This document shows, piece by piece, positions 1-7,995 of a stretch of 42,243 bases of DNA (position 1 is the stretch's first letter; the number at the start of each line of letters is the position of its first letter). A model generated the notes under the pieces. The model was not told the DNA's origin and made no database searches. It was given only the letters and a program-made list of their open reading frames with translations. Source of the DNA: an uncultured Mediterranea sp. (lineage in GTDB: Bacteria; Bacteroidota; Bacteroidia; Bacteroidales; Bacteroidaceae); the NCBI GenBank assembly GCA_945879145.1, contig CAMCUZ010000019.1:1-42243 (forward strand), given 5' to 3'. The position numbers were made by a program, and so were the translations under genes.

Positions 1-106
1 GTGTGAGTTTCTCAGATTTTATTGCTACCTTTGCCATGTCTGTCGGGTTTGATACATATTTTGATTTGCAACACTAAGATAGGTGAAAAATCTGACATGA
101 CAAAAT

Positions 107-131
107 CCTGAGCAACTTTTTGTTGCTCAGG
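107..131. terminator. Perfect 10-bp hairpin upstream of the arginine-deiminase-like gene
   Basis: CCTGAGCAAC (107-116) and GTTGCTCAGG (122-131) pair perfectly around a TTTTT loop. No strong T-run follows on the plus strand; on the minus strand ATTTTG follows. It could end transcription from a gene to the left or act as an operator, because the -33 element of the next promoter lies inside its loop and right arm. Bases 1-106 hold no open frame I can support. Confidence 0.45.
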
Positions 132-151
132 TACTTAAAAAGTTATATTTG
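119..151 (+). promoter_or_regulatory. Bacteroides-type promoter of the arginine-deiminase-like gene
   Basis: TTTG at 119-122, a 21-base spacer and TATATTTG at 144-151 match the -33/-7 consensus (TTTG, TAnnTTTG) of the Bacteroides primary sigma factor. The start codon is at 200, leaving an untranslated leader of about 40 bases. Confidence 0.5.
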
Positions 152-199
152 GAATAGTGTTGCGGAATTAAGGTCAAAACAAACATACAGAATAATCTT

Positions 200-1579
200 A
201 TGAAAAAGCAAGAACTTTTATTTGTGGCATGGTCCATAGCAATGCTTACATTGTGGCATCCACAGGTGATGGCACAAGAAAACACCAATCTGCCAAAGGC
301 GGAATGGGATGATGCTAAGCTTATACTGATGCACACTCCCGGACAGGAACTTTTTGACGGAGTTATTCATCCAGCTGCAGGACTTTTTGAAGACTACTTC
401 GACGTTGACAAGGCTGCGGAGGAACACCAAGACTACATCTCCATGCTCAGAAACAACGATATCAGGGTAATCACCGTTGCCGACATACTGAAAGAGGTGG
501 GAATTGACAGTCTGCGAGCCCTTGCCTCTAACGTGCTGACATACGACATCAGCGGACTCAAGGAACCTGACGAGGAAATGTCGGAAAAGGACAGGCAGTA
601 TGTGCTGTCAAGGATGAGCCGTGCCGACCTCGTGAGATGTATCTTGCTGCAGCCAACTGTTCACCTGAGGTCAACGGACAACAATACCGGTTATGAGGCC
701 ACCTATGAACACGAGCCGCTCATGAACCTATATTTCACACGTGACCAAAGCATAACGACACCACGCGGACACATCATCTGCAATATGAACTCAACGCAAC
801 GCTCGCCTGAAACAAGCCTCATCAACCTATGCTATGAGCATCTTGGACGCAAACCAATCCTTCACATCACCGGAGAGGGAAGGCTTGAAGGAGGCGACTA
901 TATCCCCGCGGGGAACATCTCGCTCATCGGATGCGGTATGCGCACTAACGACGAAGGCATACGCCAGATTATGGAGGCAGACGCATTCGGACATGACACC
1001 GTGGTAGTGGTGCGCGACCACAAGTTCTGGCAGATGCAGATGCACCTCGACACCTACTTCAACATCATCGACTCCGACCTGTGCACCATGGTGGAAAGTC
1101 GTCTTAATGCCACTCCTGCCGCCCCTGAGTACGTGACCTGCGACATATACGGACGCCAGCCAGGCACCAAGGAATACAAACTGGTGGAGCGCGACAAGTC
1201 GTTTGTGGAATATATCAAGGGACGCGGCTTCAAGATTATCCCAATAAGTGAGGAAGACGAACTGCATTACGCCAACAACTTCCTGGCAATAGCCCCACGC
1301 CACATCATGGCAGTGGGAGGACAGTCGGAGGAACTACAGACGAGATTCCGTGAGGCAGGCGTGACAGTGGAGTGGATACCACTGGAAAGCCTAATCGACG
1401 GCTACGGTGCGGCACACTGCATGACACAAGTGCTCGAAAGGCAAACTGCCACACCCACAAACACCATAGCCTTAAAAGCCGTTCAAAGCCAAACAGAGGA
1501 AGCCTACACCCTCGGCGAAGTGAAAGGCGCAAAGTCAGGCGTGGTAGTATATAAGGGCGGCAAAAGGTTGGCAAGATAG
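200..1579 (+). CDS. Secreted arginine deiminase / amidinotransferase-fold protein
   Basis: 459 residues. The fold hydrolyses or transfers guanidino groups; arginine to citrulline plus ammonia is the likeliest reaction. Residues 1-25 form a signal peptide ending VMA before QENT, so the protein should be exported, unlike the usual cytoplasmic ArcA. Catalytic landmarks are present in order: FTRDQ, a CNMNSTQR segment, LEGGD, the MHLDT histidine/aspartate pair and GYGAAHCMTQ with nucleophile Cys407. About 50 residues follow the Cys, longer than in ArcA. No arcB or arcC partner is visible, but the window starts here. A peptidyl-arginine deiminase role is possible, although the motifs fit the ArcA branch better than the Porphyromonas PAD branch. 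Confidence 0.85.
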   Translation: MKKQELLFVAWSIAMLTLWHPQVMAQENTNLPKAEWDDAKLILMHTPGQELFDGVIHPAAGLFEDYFDVDKAAEEHQDYISMLRNNDIRVITVADILKEVGIDSLRALASNVLTYDISGLKEPDEEMSEKDRQYVLSRMSRADLVRCILLQPTVHLRSTDNNTGYEATYEHEPLMNLYFTRDQSITTPRGHIICNMNSTQRSPETSLINLCYEHLGRKPILHITGEGRLEGGDYIPAGNISLIGCGMRTNDEGIRQIMEADAFGHDTVVVVRDHKFWQMQMHLDTYFNIIDSDLCTMVESRLNATPAAPEYVTCDIYGRQPGTKEYKLVERDKSFVEYIKGRGFKIIPISEEDELHYANNFLAIAPRHIMAVGGQSEELQTRFREAGVTVEWIPLESLIDGYGAAHCMTQVLERQTATPTNTIALKAVQSQTEEAYTLGEVKGAKSGVVVYKGGKRLAR

Positions 1580-1609
1580 CGCAATCGGGACAGAGATAAT
1601 CCTATCTGC

Positions 1610-3250
1610 CTACAGCGCTATCTGCTGATCACATGCCTTGACTACTGCAGCATGGTGGGTGACAAACAGTAAAGTCTTTCCCTGACAATAGCGGCGAAGA
1701 TGCTGTAGCAGGCGTTGCTCAGTCTCTGCATCAAGTGCAGACGAAGCCTCATCGAACAAGAGAATCCTACCAGGGCGAAGCAACGCACGGGCGATGGCTA
1801 TGCGCTGTGCCTGCCCCTCGCTCAAGCCATTACCCAACTCATTGAGACGAGTGTCGAGTCCAAGGGGAAGCTGCAAAACAAAATCAGCCTCGGCGACATG
1901 AAGCACCTCATGCAATTCCTCATCCGTAGCTTCTGGACATCCCATACGAAGATTGTCACGCACTGTTCCGCTGAAGAGGGTATTGCCTTGGGGTACATAG
2001 ACCAGATTTCCTCGTGTCAACGCAGAAACCTCCACCCGTTTACCATCGGCTGAAGTGAGCCATACCTGCCCCTGTTGGGGACGTATCAGCGCCAGTATGA
2101 GCTTGAGTAAGGTGCTCTTACCTCGCCCTGTCGTACCCACCACCGCCACAAATTGACCAGCAGGAATACGACAAGAAAGATTACGCAAGACCGGCTCCTC
2201 ATGAGGGCCATAGGCGTAGGTCACCTCCTGCAATTCGATATCGGGCGTCTCAGTAAAGCGGATAGCCACTCCCCGCTCCTCTTGATTCATCAACTCCAGC
2301 TCCATGAGGCGATCCACGGCTGTCAAGGCATGGACTAAGGTGGGCAACAGACGAGACAGGTCGAGCACCGGACTCTGTACCTTACCCACTAGCTGCAAGA
2401 AAGCGGTAAGTGTACCAAAGGTGATGTCGCCATGCGAAAGACGATAAGCTCCCCAAAGGAAAGCAGTGAGATAACCACCCGAAAAAATGGCAGCTACCAC
2501 CGTACGAGCTAACAGCGAGAAGCGCATACGGTCGTCCACCTGTCGCACCAACTCACGCTGCAAGGTGTCCAGACGCGCCACGTGATGACTGTTCTGCTCC
2601 AAGGTCTGCACCACGGAACGATGCTGTAGGCTCTCTTGAATCACCGATTGTATCTCACTATCACTCTGCCGTATGCGGTGAGTAAACCGCTTCATACGAC
2701 CTACATAGAGTCGGGCAGCAGGCAACATCAATGGTAGAACTCCTGCAACAATCCAAGGCAAGGTGGCATCAAGCCAACAGAAGAAGAGAAAAGCAGCCAA
2801 CAACTGCACCACGGTCACCAACATCCCGGGTATGGTGGAAGTCATTAACGAGGAGATCGCTGCACTATCCTGTTCGATGCGGTTCATTACGTCGCCACTG
2901 TGCATCTGCTCCACCTCTTGTCCCTGAACCCGCAACAACCTTTCGAAGAGTCGATGGCGGAGTGCATTGCCGTAAGTCACTTGCAGACGAGTGGAGAGCC
3001 ACCGATGCCACACACTACAAGCCAACTGCATCAACAGCAGAAGTCCGGTATAAACCGCTGGCCGTGTAAACGAAATCCCCAACGAGGCCGCATCTATCAC
3101 CTGCTTGGTATAGTAGATGAAGAGCAACGACAGCACGACACCCACCACCCCCGTCAAACAACAGAGAAGCATCTGAATCCGTTGTCCGCAAGAGAGCGCC
3201 CATAGATAGGAAAAATAGCGACGTGAAGACATGGCATCAAGTGTGAACAT
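1610..3250 (-). CDS. ABC exporter (fused membrane and ATPase domains)
   Basis: 546 residues. An N-terminal half with about six hydrophobic segments is followed by an ATPase half with Walker A GTTGRGKST, a Q-loop in VYVPQGN, signature LSEGQAQR (Glu where LSGGQ has Gly), Walker B ILLFDEAS and H-loop FVTHH. There is no C39 peptidase domain. The chain stops soon after the H-loop, so the usual last residues of the ATPase domain are short. It is the last gene of the fur-purA-kinase-peptidase-PqqD-nucleotidyltransferase run, where an exporter for a processed peptide would fit. The start at 3250 overlaps the previous gene by 14 bases; ATG at 3232 (MSSRRYF) is an alternative. It converges on the deiminase-like gene with only 30 bases between. 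Confidence 0.88.
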   Translation of the reverse strand: MFTLDAMSSRRYFSYLWALSCGQRIQMLLCCLTGVVGVVLSLLFIYYTKQVIDAASLGISFTRPAVYTGLLLLMQLACSVWHRWLSTRLQVTYGNALRHRLFERLLRVQGQEVEQMHSGDVMNRIEQDSAAISSLMTSTIPGMLVTVVQLLAAFLFFCWLDATLPWIVAGVLPLMLPAARLYVGRMKRFTHRIRQSDSEIQSVIQESLQHRSVVQTLEQNSHHVARLDTLQRELVRQVDDRMRFSLLARTVVAAIFSGGYLTAFLWGAYRLSHGDITFGTLTAFLQLVGKVQSPVLDLSRLLPTLVHALTAVDRLMELELMNQEERGVAIRFTETPDIELQEVTYAYGPHEEPVLRNLSCRIPAGQFVAVVGTTGRGKSTLLKLILALIRPQQGQVWLTSADGKRVEVSALTRGNLVYVPQGNTLFSGTVRDNLRMGCPEATDEELHEVLHVAEADFVLQLPLGLDTRLNELGNGLSEGQAQRIAIARALLRPGRILLFDEASSALDAETEQRLLQHLRRYCQGKTLLFVTHHAAVVKACDQQIAL

Positions 3251-4379
3251 GAGGGAGTAACTTACTCTTGAATCGGTTGTACTGAATAATCAACGTACCT
3301 TGAATCAGCACCAAAGGATAGAAGCAGGCTTCGGTAGGTGCAAACTGATAGAGCGTATAGCAACGACGAAGAGCACGGGTGAAGGTATGCCATTTACCAC
3401 TCCAATACCCCTTTGGACGAGGGGTGATACGAGCATCCCACTGTCCAAAGTTGCCTGTAGAAAAAATTTCGTCCATCAGTACCTGCTCCAACGCCAAACG
3501 TTTAGCTGAAGCAAAAGGAATGACCGCTGCAGGTAATCCCAGTTGATGCACCAGAAGTGACCCAAACACCTGGGCCGCACGAAGTAAACCCATCCGGCGA
3601 AGCTGTGCTTCAAGAGCAGAGATGTCCAGCTGCTGACGGTGTGTATAGAGCAAACGGGCCCAGTCGCATAGTTGACGTAAACCGATACCGCTATTGAGAA
3701 AGTGCATAAAGGCATGCTGAAAGATGAAAAAAGCCTCGAACTGTTGTTCTGGCACGGGCATCTCATGCCGCCAGCATATCGATTGCGGATACCATTCCCC
3801 TACCCATCGTTGCATACGGTAGTTGGACCAGGGTGCATTGAGACGCCCCACCATCCGATGAATTTCGATATGAATTCCCTCCCACTCCAGACATGTATGC
3901 TTATAACTCTCCTCTCCCGAGGGCTTTGCACCAGCCTCTTCCAGCAACTGCACGGTTCGCTTCGCATCCGCCTTGCCTACAAAAAGGTCAATGTCACCAC
4001 ATTGACGATGCAGCGGCACCTCATAGCAAGCTGCCATAGCCTGTCCCTTAAGCAACACAGGATGAACAGTCTGTGACGTACAAAGCTGCACCACCCGCTT
4101 GACCATCTCATTGAGCTTGCTGTTAGCATTTTCTACCTGAGCCGTCTTGGCAGCCCATTGCAGATAGAGAGCCCGATGAGGACGACACGACACAGGGAGC
4201 CTTTGCACTCCATCAAAACCTATTGCCACCAGCGTTTGGCTGACAGCCATCCGATAGAGAGCCTCCCAATCTTCGTTGGTAGCCCCCTCAAAGAGTGCTA
4301 CTTCGGGCAAGGTATCCTCACGTTCCGACCCCCAAAGTCCGGCTCGAATCAGGGCAAAAAAGGCCTCTATCCGCTTCAT
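3237..4379 (-). CDS. Nucleotidyltransferase family protein (PF14907-like)
   Basis: 380 residues. The segment LLKG (residues 109-112) followed by CGDIDLFV (127-134) is the nucleotidyltransferase metal-binding pattern (GDIDL aspartates 129 and 131) seen in the family found next to lasso-peptide and other PqqD/RRE gene clusters. The rest is helical and rich in Trp, Arg and His. The substrate is unknown; transfer of a nucleotide to a peptide or a cofactor is only inferred. It begins 5 bases after the PqqD-like gene and its end overlaps the ABC exporter, so translation is probably coupled. Confidence 0.78.
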   Translation of the reverse strand: MKRIEAFFALIRAGLWGSEREDTLPEVALFEGATNEDWEALYRMAVSQTLVAIGFDGVQRLPVSCRPHRALYLQWAAKTAQVENANSKLNEMVKRVVQLCTSQTVHPVLLKGQAMAACYEVPLHRQCGDIDLFVGKADAKRTVQLLEEAGAKPSGEESYKHTCLEWEGIHIEIHRMVGRLNAPWSNYRMQRWVGEWYPQSICWRHEMPVPEQQFEAFFIFQHAFMHFLNSGIGLRQLCDWARLLYTHRQQLDISALEAQLRRMGLLRAAQVFGSLLVHQLGLPAAVIPFASAKRLALEQVLMDEIFSTGNFGQWDARITPRPKGYWSGKWHTFTRALRRCYTLYQFAPTEACFYPLVLIQGTLIIQYNRFKSKLLPHVHT

Positions 4380-4384
4380 GATTA

Positions 4385-4651
4385 CTACTCTGCTACACCC
4401 GATTGCACCAACATACCAACGAAGCGCTCCACATCCTTTTGAGCCTGTTCACGCTCCACCTCATACTCCTCCGTCAGGAGCGTCACCAGCTGCTCCATCG
4501 TCCACTCTTTATGCCCCATGGTCTTCCATAGGAAGGCAGCAGTAGCATTCAGACTGAGCAACTTATCAAAATTCACATTCGTCATTCCATCATGAATCAC
4601 GATATATTCATCCCCCAACTCATGGAGCGAAAAACCTTCTTTAATCTTCAT
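4385..4651 (-). CDS. PqqD-like peptide-binding (RRE) protein
   Basis: 88 residues, the usual PqqD length. The pattern is an N-terminal strand region (GDEYIVIHDG), then LLSLNATAAFLWKTM, EQLVTLLTEEYEV and a C-terminal helix around DVERFVGMLVQSG, typical of the winged-helix PqqD fold that binds leader peptides in RiPP pathways. In other systems this protein hands a precursor peptide to the modifying enzymes. No pqqA/B/C/E-like gene is present, so it is not PQQ synthesis. The setting between a peptidase and a nucleotidyltransferase supports a peptide-modification role, with the substrate unseen. Confidence 0.82.
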   Translation of the reverse strand: MKIKEGFSLHELGDEYIVIHDGMTNVNFDKLLSLNATAAFLWKTMGHKEWTMEQLVTLLTEEYEVEREQAQKDVERFVGMLVQSGVAE

Positions 4652-4690
4652 ATCTTTTACCTATTGATAAGTTTCATCATAACATATAGT

Positions 4691-5146
4691 TCAACTACCA
4701 CACACACGTCGGTAAAGGGCAAGCAACCAGCGACGCATAGGCCGCAATAACCTCCAACAGCAGCTGTAATATCGCCACGTGCGCCCTTGGGTGTTGAAAT
4801 GCCTCTTTCCACGGATTACTTCAATCACCTGTCCCATCACCCTGTCCACTGTGGTCTGTTCTGTTCCCTTCACATTGCCATCCCCCTGTAGAGTCAACCT
4901 ATCCCCTTCGCGCCGAATGATGCGATGAAGCACAAAACGTTCTTGACCCAACTCACGCGCCAACACCACCACCCCCGGTTGCAACGCTTCTGAGGTAAAA
5001 GGGGCCAGCGTAACGCGATCGCGTGCATTGCGCAGAAAGGGATTCATACTCTGCCCCTTCACGACCAGCGTGACCGTATGACCAGCAGCTATCCATTCCG
5101 CCACCTTAGGCAGCAAAACTTCATTCTCAACCAACCGTTTATCCAT
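4691..5146 (-). CDS. S24/S26-type signal-peptidase-like protein
   Basis: 151 residues from ATG at 5146, chosen because GGAGAGGAG lies just before it and ATGGATAA gives an 8-base overlap with the kinase stop; a longer frame to 5230 lacks support. Ser33 in GQSMNP is the nucleophile of the family. The bacterial catalytic Lys seems replaced by His74 in FVLHRII, with Asp89 in QGDGN, so the likely arrangement is Ser-His-Asp as in archaeal, ER or SipW-type signal peptidases. There is no clear membrane anchor before Ser33; a Trp/Arg/Cys-rich tail may associate with the membrane. It could cleave a leader peptide bound by the adjacent PqqD-like protein. Confidence 0.75.
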   Translation of the reverse strand: MDKRLVENEVLLPKVAEWIAAGHTVTLVVKGQSMNPFLRNARDRVTLAPFTSEALQPGVVVLARELGQERFVLHRIIRREGDRLTLQGDGNVKGTEQTTVDRVMGQVIEVIRGKRHFNTQGRTWRYYSCCWRLLRPMRRWLLALYRRVCGS

Positions 5147-6164
5147 GTGATCTCCTCTCCCCATATCCATTGGATGTATGAGCTGAAGCTCCCACAAGAT
5201 GCTTGGCAGAGAGCAACGCTGCCTCTGCATTGGGGAGGCAACGCAAAGAGAAGACAGGCACCTGCTGAACCAGTTGATGAATGGTCAGCATCGCACCATG
5301 CACCACCGACGCCTCCTGTCGCAACATGGAGCACGAAGGCATCACAGCAGCAAAAGCGGCCACTTGGGTTAGTGGCCTTATCTCGTTGACAGGAGCTTGT
5401 GCCAATCGCACAATCCCACCCAAGGGATAGGCTTCGTGAAGGTAGCAAGGCGTCTTTCCGCTCCAAGGCGAACCATAAGCTGTTACCTTTTGCCGCATGC
5501 TGTCCACCTCTACCAAGGGATTGTCGTCGTTCAACAGTTTGCATTGAGGTATGGTACTTAACCACAATCGACTATGGGTACTCTTCCCTGTTCCGCTCTT
5601 CCCTAAGAAGAGGTAAGCCTTTCCTTGGTGAACGATGGCCGAAGCATGGAAAAGCAACAGACCGTGAGGAGCCGCAGCAAAGGCATAAAGCATCATCAAG
5701 TAGTTGTTGACCACAAAGCGCACCTCGTCTGCAGCCACACCCATAGGTAACCCCAAATGAGCCGAAGCAAACGATGCATGGCTACGTAGGCAATAGGTAG
5801 TAGCACTCTGCTTGGGTGTGATGGTGATGAGATGCTCACCCGAGGCAAGGAAAGTAATCCGGCAAAAGGCATCGTCCCAATCAAAAGAGAGTGTCTTTTC
5901 CTCTGACACAGCGCTACTTTCCTCCTGCTCCAACTGATGATTCACCATCAGCTGCAGCAACACCGAGTCGTTCACTTCACCCTCTTCTTCAAAAGGAGCA
6001 AACGCAGGCACCAGCAGTTCTGCTAATCGATAGCAAGAGGCATCATGCAGCATCACCCGATGGGGTCCGATGCGGTAAGCCGTAGTATGCAATGAGGCCG
6101 CACCCTCCCCTTTGACACGAGATGATGAGCTAGGGGAATGTGCGGCCTGCATATAGAAATCCAT
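5139..6164 (-). CDS. HPr kinase-like (PEPCK-fold) protein kinase
   Basis: 341 residues. FHASAIV (172-178), Walker A GKSGTGKST (188-196), LLNDDNPLV with an Asp pair (213-214) and GSPWSGK (231-237) match HprK-related kinases associated with PqqD-type and lasso-peptide clusters. True HprK acts on Ser46 of HPr, but here the N-terminal 140 residues are unlike HprK and no PTS gene is near. A Ser or Thr of a peptide is the more likely target. It lies 6 bases after purA and overlaps the S26 gene, whose ribosome-binding site is inside its last codons. Confidence 0.78.
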   Translation of the reverse strand: MDFYMQAAHSPSSSSRVKGEGAASLHTTAYRIGPHRVMLHDASCYRLAELLVPAFAPFEEEGEVNDSVLLQLMVNHQLEQEESSAVSEEKTLSFDWDDAFCRITFLASGEHLITITPKQSATTYCLRSHASFASAHLGLPMGVAADEVRFVVNNYLMMLYAFAAAPHGLLLFHASAIVHQGKAYLFLGKSGTGKSTHSRLWLSTIPQCKLLNDDNPLVEVDSMRQKVTAYGSPWSGKTPCYLHEAYPLGGIVRLAQAPVNEIRPLTQVAAFAAVMPSCSMLRQEASVVHGAMLTIHQLVQQVPVFSLRCLPNAEAALLSAKHLVGASAHTSNGYGERRSHG

Positions 6165-6170
6165 TACAAA

Positions 6171-7439
6171 TTAATCCACGTAGCGCTCGATAGTCTGCGC
6201 ACGGTCAGGACCCACCGATACAATCTTGATGGGCACACCTAACTGCTCCTCCAGGAATGAGAGGTAGGCATTGAACTCTTCGGGGAATTCATCCTCACTC
6301 TGCATCGAGGTCATATCCGTCTGCCATCCGGGGAGCTCCACATAGACGGGTTCTACACCCTCATTGATATCGAAGGGGAAGTAATCAATCTCCTCGCCGT
6401 TTACACGGTAGGCCACACAGGCCTTGATGGTCTCAAACGAGTCAAGCACGTCGCTTTTCATCATGATGAGCTTCGTCACACCATCCACCATGATGGCATA
6501 CTTGAGCGCCACCAAGTCTATCCATCCGCAACGACGCTTACGACCCGTAACCGAACCAAACTCATGACCCAAGGTGCAGATTTTGTCACCGGTTTCGTCA
6601 AACAATTCCGTGGGGAAAGGACCAGCTCCTACGCGGGTGCAATAGGCCTTGAAAATACCATATACATCACCAATCTTATTGGGAGCCACACCCAGTCCGG
6701 TGCAAGCCCCGGCACAGATCGTGTTCGATGAGGTTACGAAGGGATAGGAGCCAAAATCCACATCCAGCATCGTTCCCTGAGCACCCTCGCAAAGTACGCT
6801 CTTACCGTCGCGAAGCAGGTTGTTCACCTCGTGCTCGCTGTCGGTCAGATGGAACTTCTTGAGGTATTCGATGCCTTCAAACCAGGCCTTCTCAGCCTCG
6901 GTCAGGTCATAGCTGTAGTTCAAACTCTTGAGCGTCTGCTCATGACGGGCCTTGGCTGCTGCATATTTCTTCTCAAAGTCGTGCAGGATATCCCCCACGC
7001 GAAGTCCTGTTCGGCTCACCTTGTCGGTATATGTCGGGCCAATACCTTTCCCAGTAGTACCCACCTTAGCATCTCCCTTTGCTGCTTCGTAGGCTGCATC
7101 GAGTACGCGATGCGTCGGCATGATGAGATGTGCCTTCTTGGAGATGTGGAGTCGCTCCTGCAGTTGGTGGCCTGAAGCCTCAAGCGCTTCAGCCTCTGCC
7201 TTGAAGAGTGCGGGGTCAAGCACCACACCGTTTCCGATGATATTCACCTTATCCCCTTGAAAGATACCCGATGGAATGGAACGGAGTACATACTTCTGTC
7301 CCTCAAACTCCAGGGTATGTCCAGCGTTTGGACCTCCCTGAAAACGGGCTACAACATCGTACTTCGGGGTGAGCACATCGACCACTTTGCCTTTGCCTTC
7401 GTCGCCCCATTGTAATCCTAATAGAACATCTACTTTCAT
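6171..7439 (-). CDS. purA: Adenylosuccinate synthetase
   Basis: 422 residues, normal length. It converts IMP, aspartate and GTP to adenylosuccinate, the first committed step to AMP. It starts MKVDVLLGLQWGDEGKGK with the conserved GDEGKGK loop, then RFQGGPNAGHT, GTTGKGIGPTY, QGTMLDVDFG and the C-terminal GPDRAQTI. ATG overlaps the fur stop as ATGA, and the kinase gene follows after 6 bases, tying purine synthesis to both neighbours in one transcript. Confidence 0.97.
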   Translation of the reverse strand: MKVDVLLGLQWGDEGKGKVVDVLTPKYDVVARFQGGPNAGHTLEFEGQKYVLRSIPSGIFQGDKVNIIGNGVVLDPALFKAEAEALEASGHQLQERLHISKKAHLIMPTHRVLDAAYEAAKGDAKVGTTGKGIGPTYTDKVSRTGLRVGDILHDFEKKYAAAKARHEQTLKSLNYSYDLTEAEKAWFEGIEYLKKFHLTDSEHEVNNLLRDGKSVLCEGAQGTMLDVDFGSYPFVTSSNTICAGACTGLGVAPNKIGDVYGIFKAYCTRVGAGPFPTELFDETGDKICTLGHEFGSVTGRKRRCGWIDLVALKYAIMVDGVTKLIMMKSDVLDSFETIKACVAYRVNGEEIDYFPFDINEGVEPVYVELPGWQTDMTSMQSEDEFPEEFNAYLSFLEEQLGVPIKIVSVGPDRAQTIERYVD

Positions 7440-7924
7440 TTTTCTTTCTTCTTTATTTGATCTTTAAGTTTTCGTTTGTTCGCTCGGCTGCACTTGCTGC
7501 AGAGGCCATAGAGATAAAGGGAGTAGTGCGAAAGCACGAACCGCTTGAGCTTGGTCTGCGCTATTTGCTCCCTGAGCAGGTCATCTTGCACCTCCTCCAC
7601 CTTGCCGCATTGAGTGCAGATTTGGTGATGGTGTGTACGGCTGCAATAGCAACGTTCATACTGCGAGCAGTTTCCAAACTGATGCTTCACTACCAGATGG
7701 GCATCGAGCAGCAGCAGGATGGTGTTGTAGAGCGTAGCCCGACTCACACGGAATTTTTCCTCCTCGGCCATGCGTGTGTAGAGCGTCTCCATGTCGAAAT
7801 GGGAATCTATGGAGTAGATGGTATCGAGTATGGCAAACCGCTCAGGCGTCTTACGATGCCCGTGCAGATTCAGGTATTCGGTGAAGATCTGCCGCACTGT
7901 CTCCTTGAGGTTTTGACTATCCAT
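7436..7924 (-). CDS. Fur-family transcriptional regulator
   Basis: 162 residues. An N-terminal winged helix with recognition region VSRATLYNTI (60-69) precedes a dimerisation part with a His/Cys-rich patch (RCYCSRTHHH), CTQC (103-106) and CSKC (142-145), the two structural zinc CXXC pairs. Whether it senses iron, peroxide (PerR) or zinc (Zur) cannot be told. Purines as effector would fit the purA link but is only a guess. It is first gene of the purA block with its own promoter. Confidence 0.9.
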   Translation of the reverse strand: MDSQNLKETVRQIFTEYLNLHGHRKTPERFAILDTIYSIDSHFDMETLYTRMAEEEKFRVSRATLYNTILLLLDAHLVVKHQFGNCSQYERCYCSRTHHHQICTQCGKVEEVQDDLLREQIAQTKLKRFVLSHYSLYLYGLCSKCSRANKRKLKDQIKKKEK

Positions 7925-7952
7925 AACTCACTATTTCGCATTTCACAGCGTA

Positions 7953-7981
7953 CAAAGTTAATTGTTTTTTGTGTAATGCAA
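7953..7981 (-). promoter_or_regulatory. Promoter of the fur-purA-kinase block
   Basis: On the minus strand TAACTTTG (complement of 7953-7960) matches the -7 consensus; an upstream TTG (complement of 7979-7981) is 18 bases away. It lies in the 71-base gap before fur. Confidence 0.45.
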
Positions 7982-7995
7982 GAAAGAAACGACTT

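Noticed and set aside
1..106. Promoter-like TACCTTTG at 26-33
   Set aside because: No -33 partner at the right spacing and no open frame follows before the hairpin at 107; the edge of the window prevents a call.
4652..4690. Precursor peptide gene between the peptidase and PqqD genes
   Set aside because: Only 39 bases; the longest frame is a 7-codon MMKLINR. No precursor was found on either strand of the module.
5147..5230. N-terminal extension of the S26-type peptidase
   Set aside because: The extra 28 codons only overlap the kinase gene; a ribosome-binding site and coupled ATG at 5146 give a normal start.
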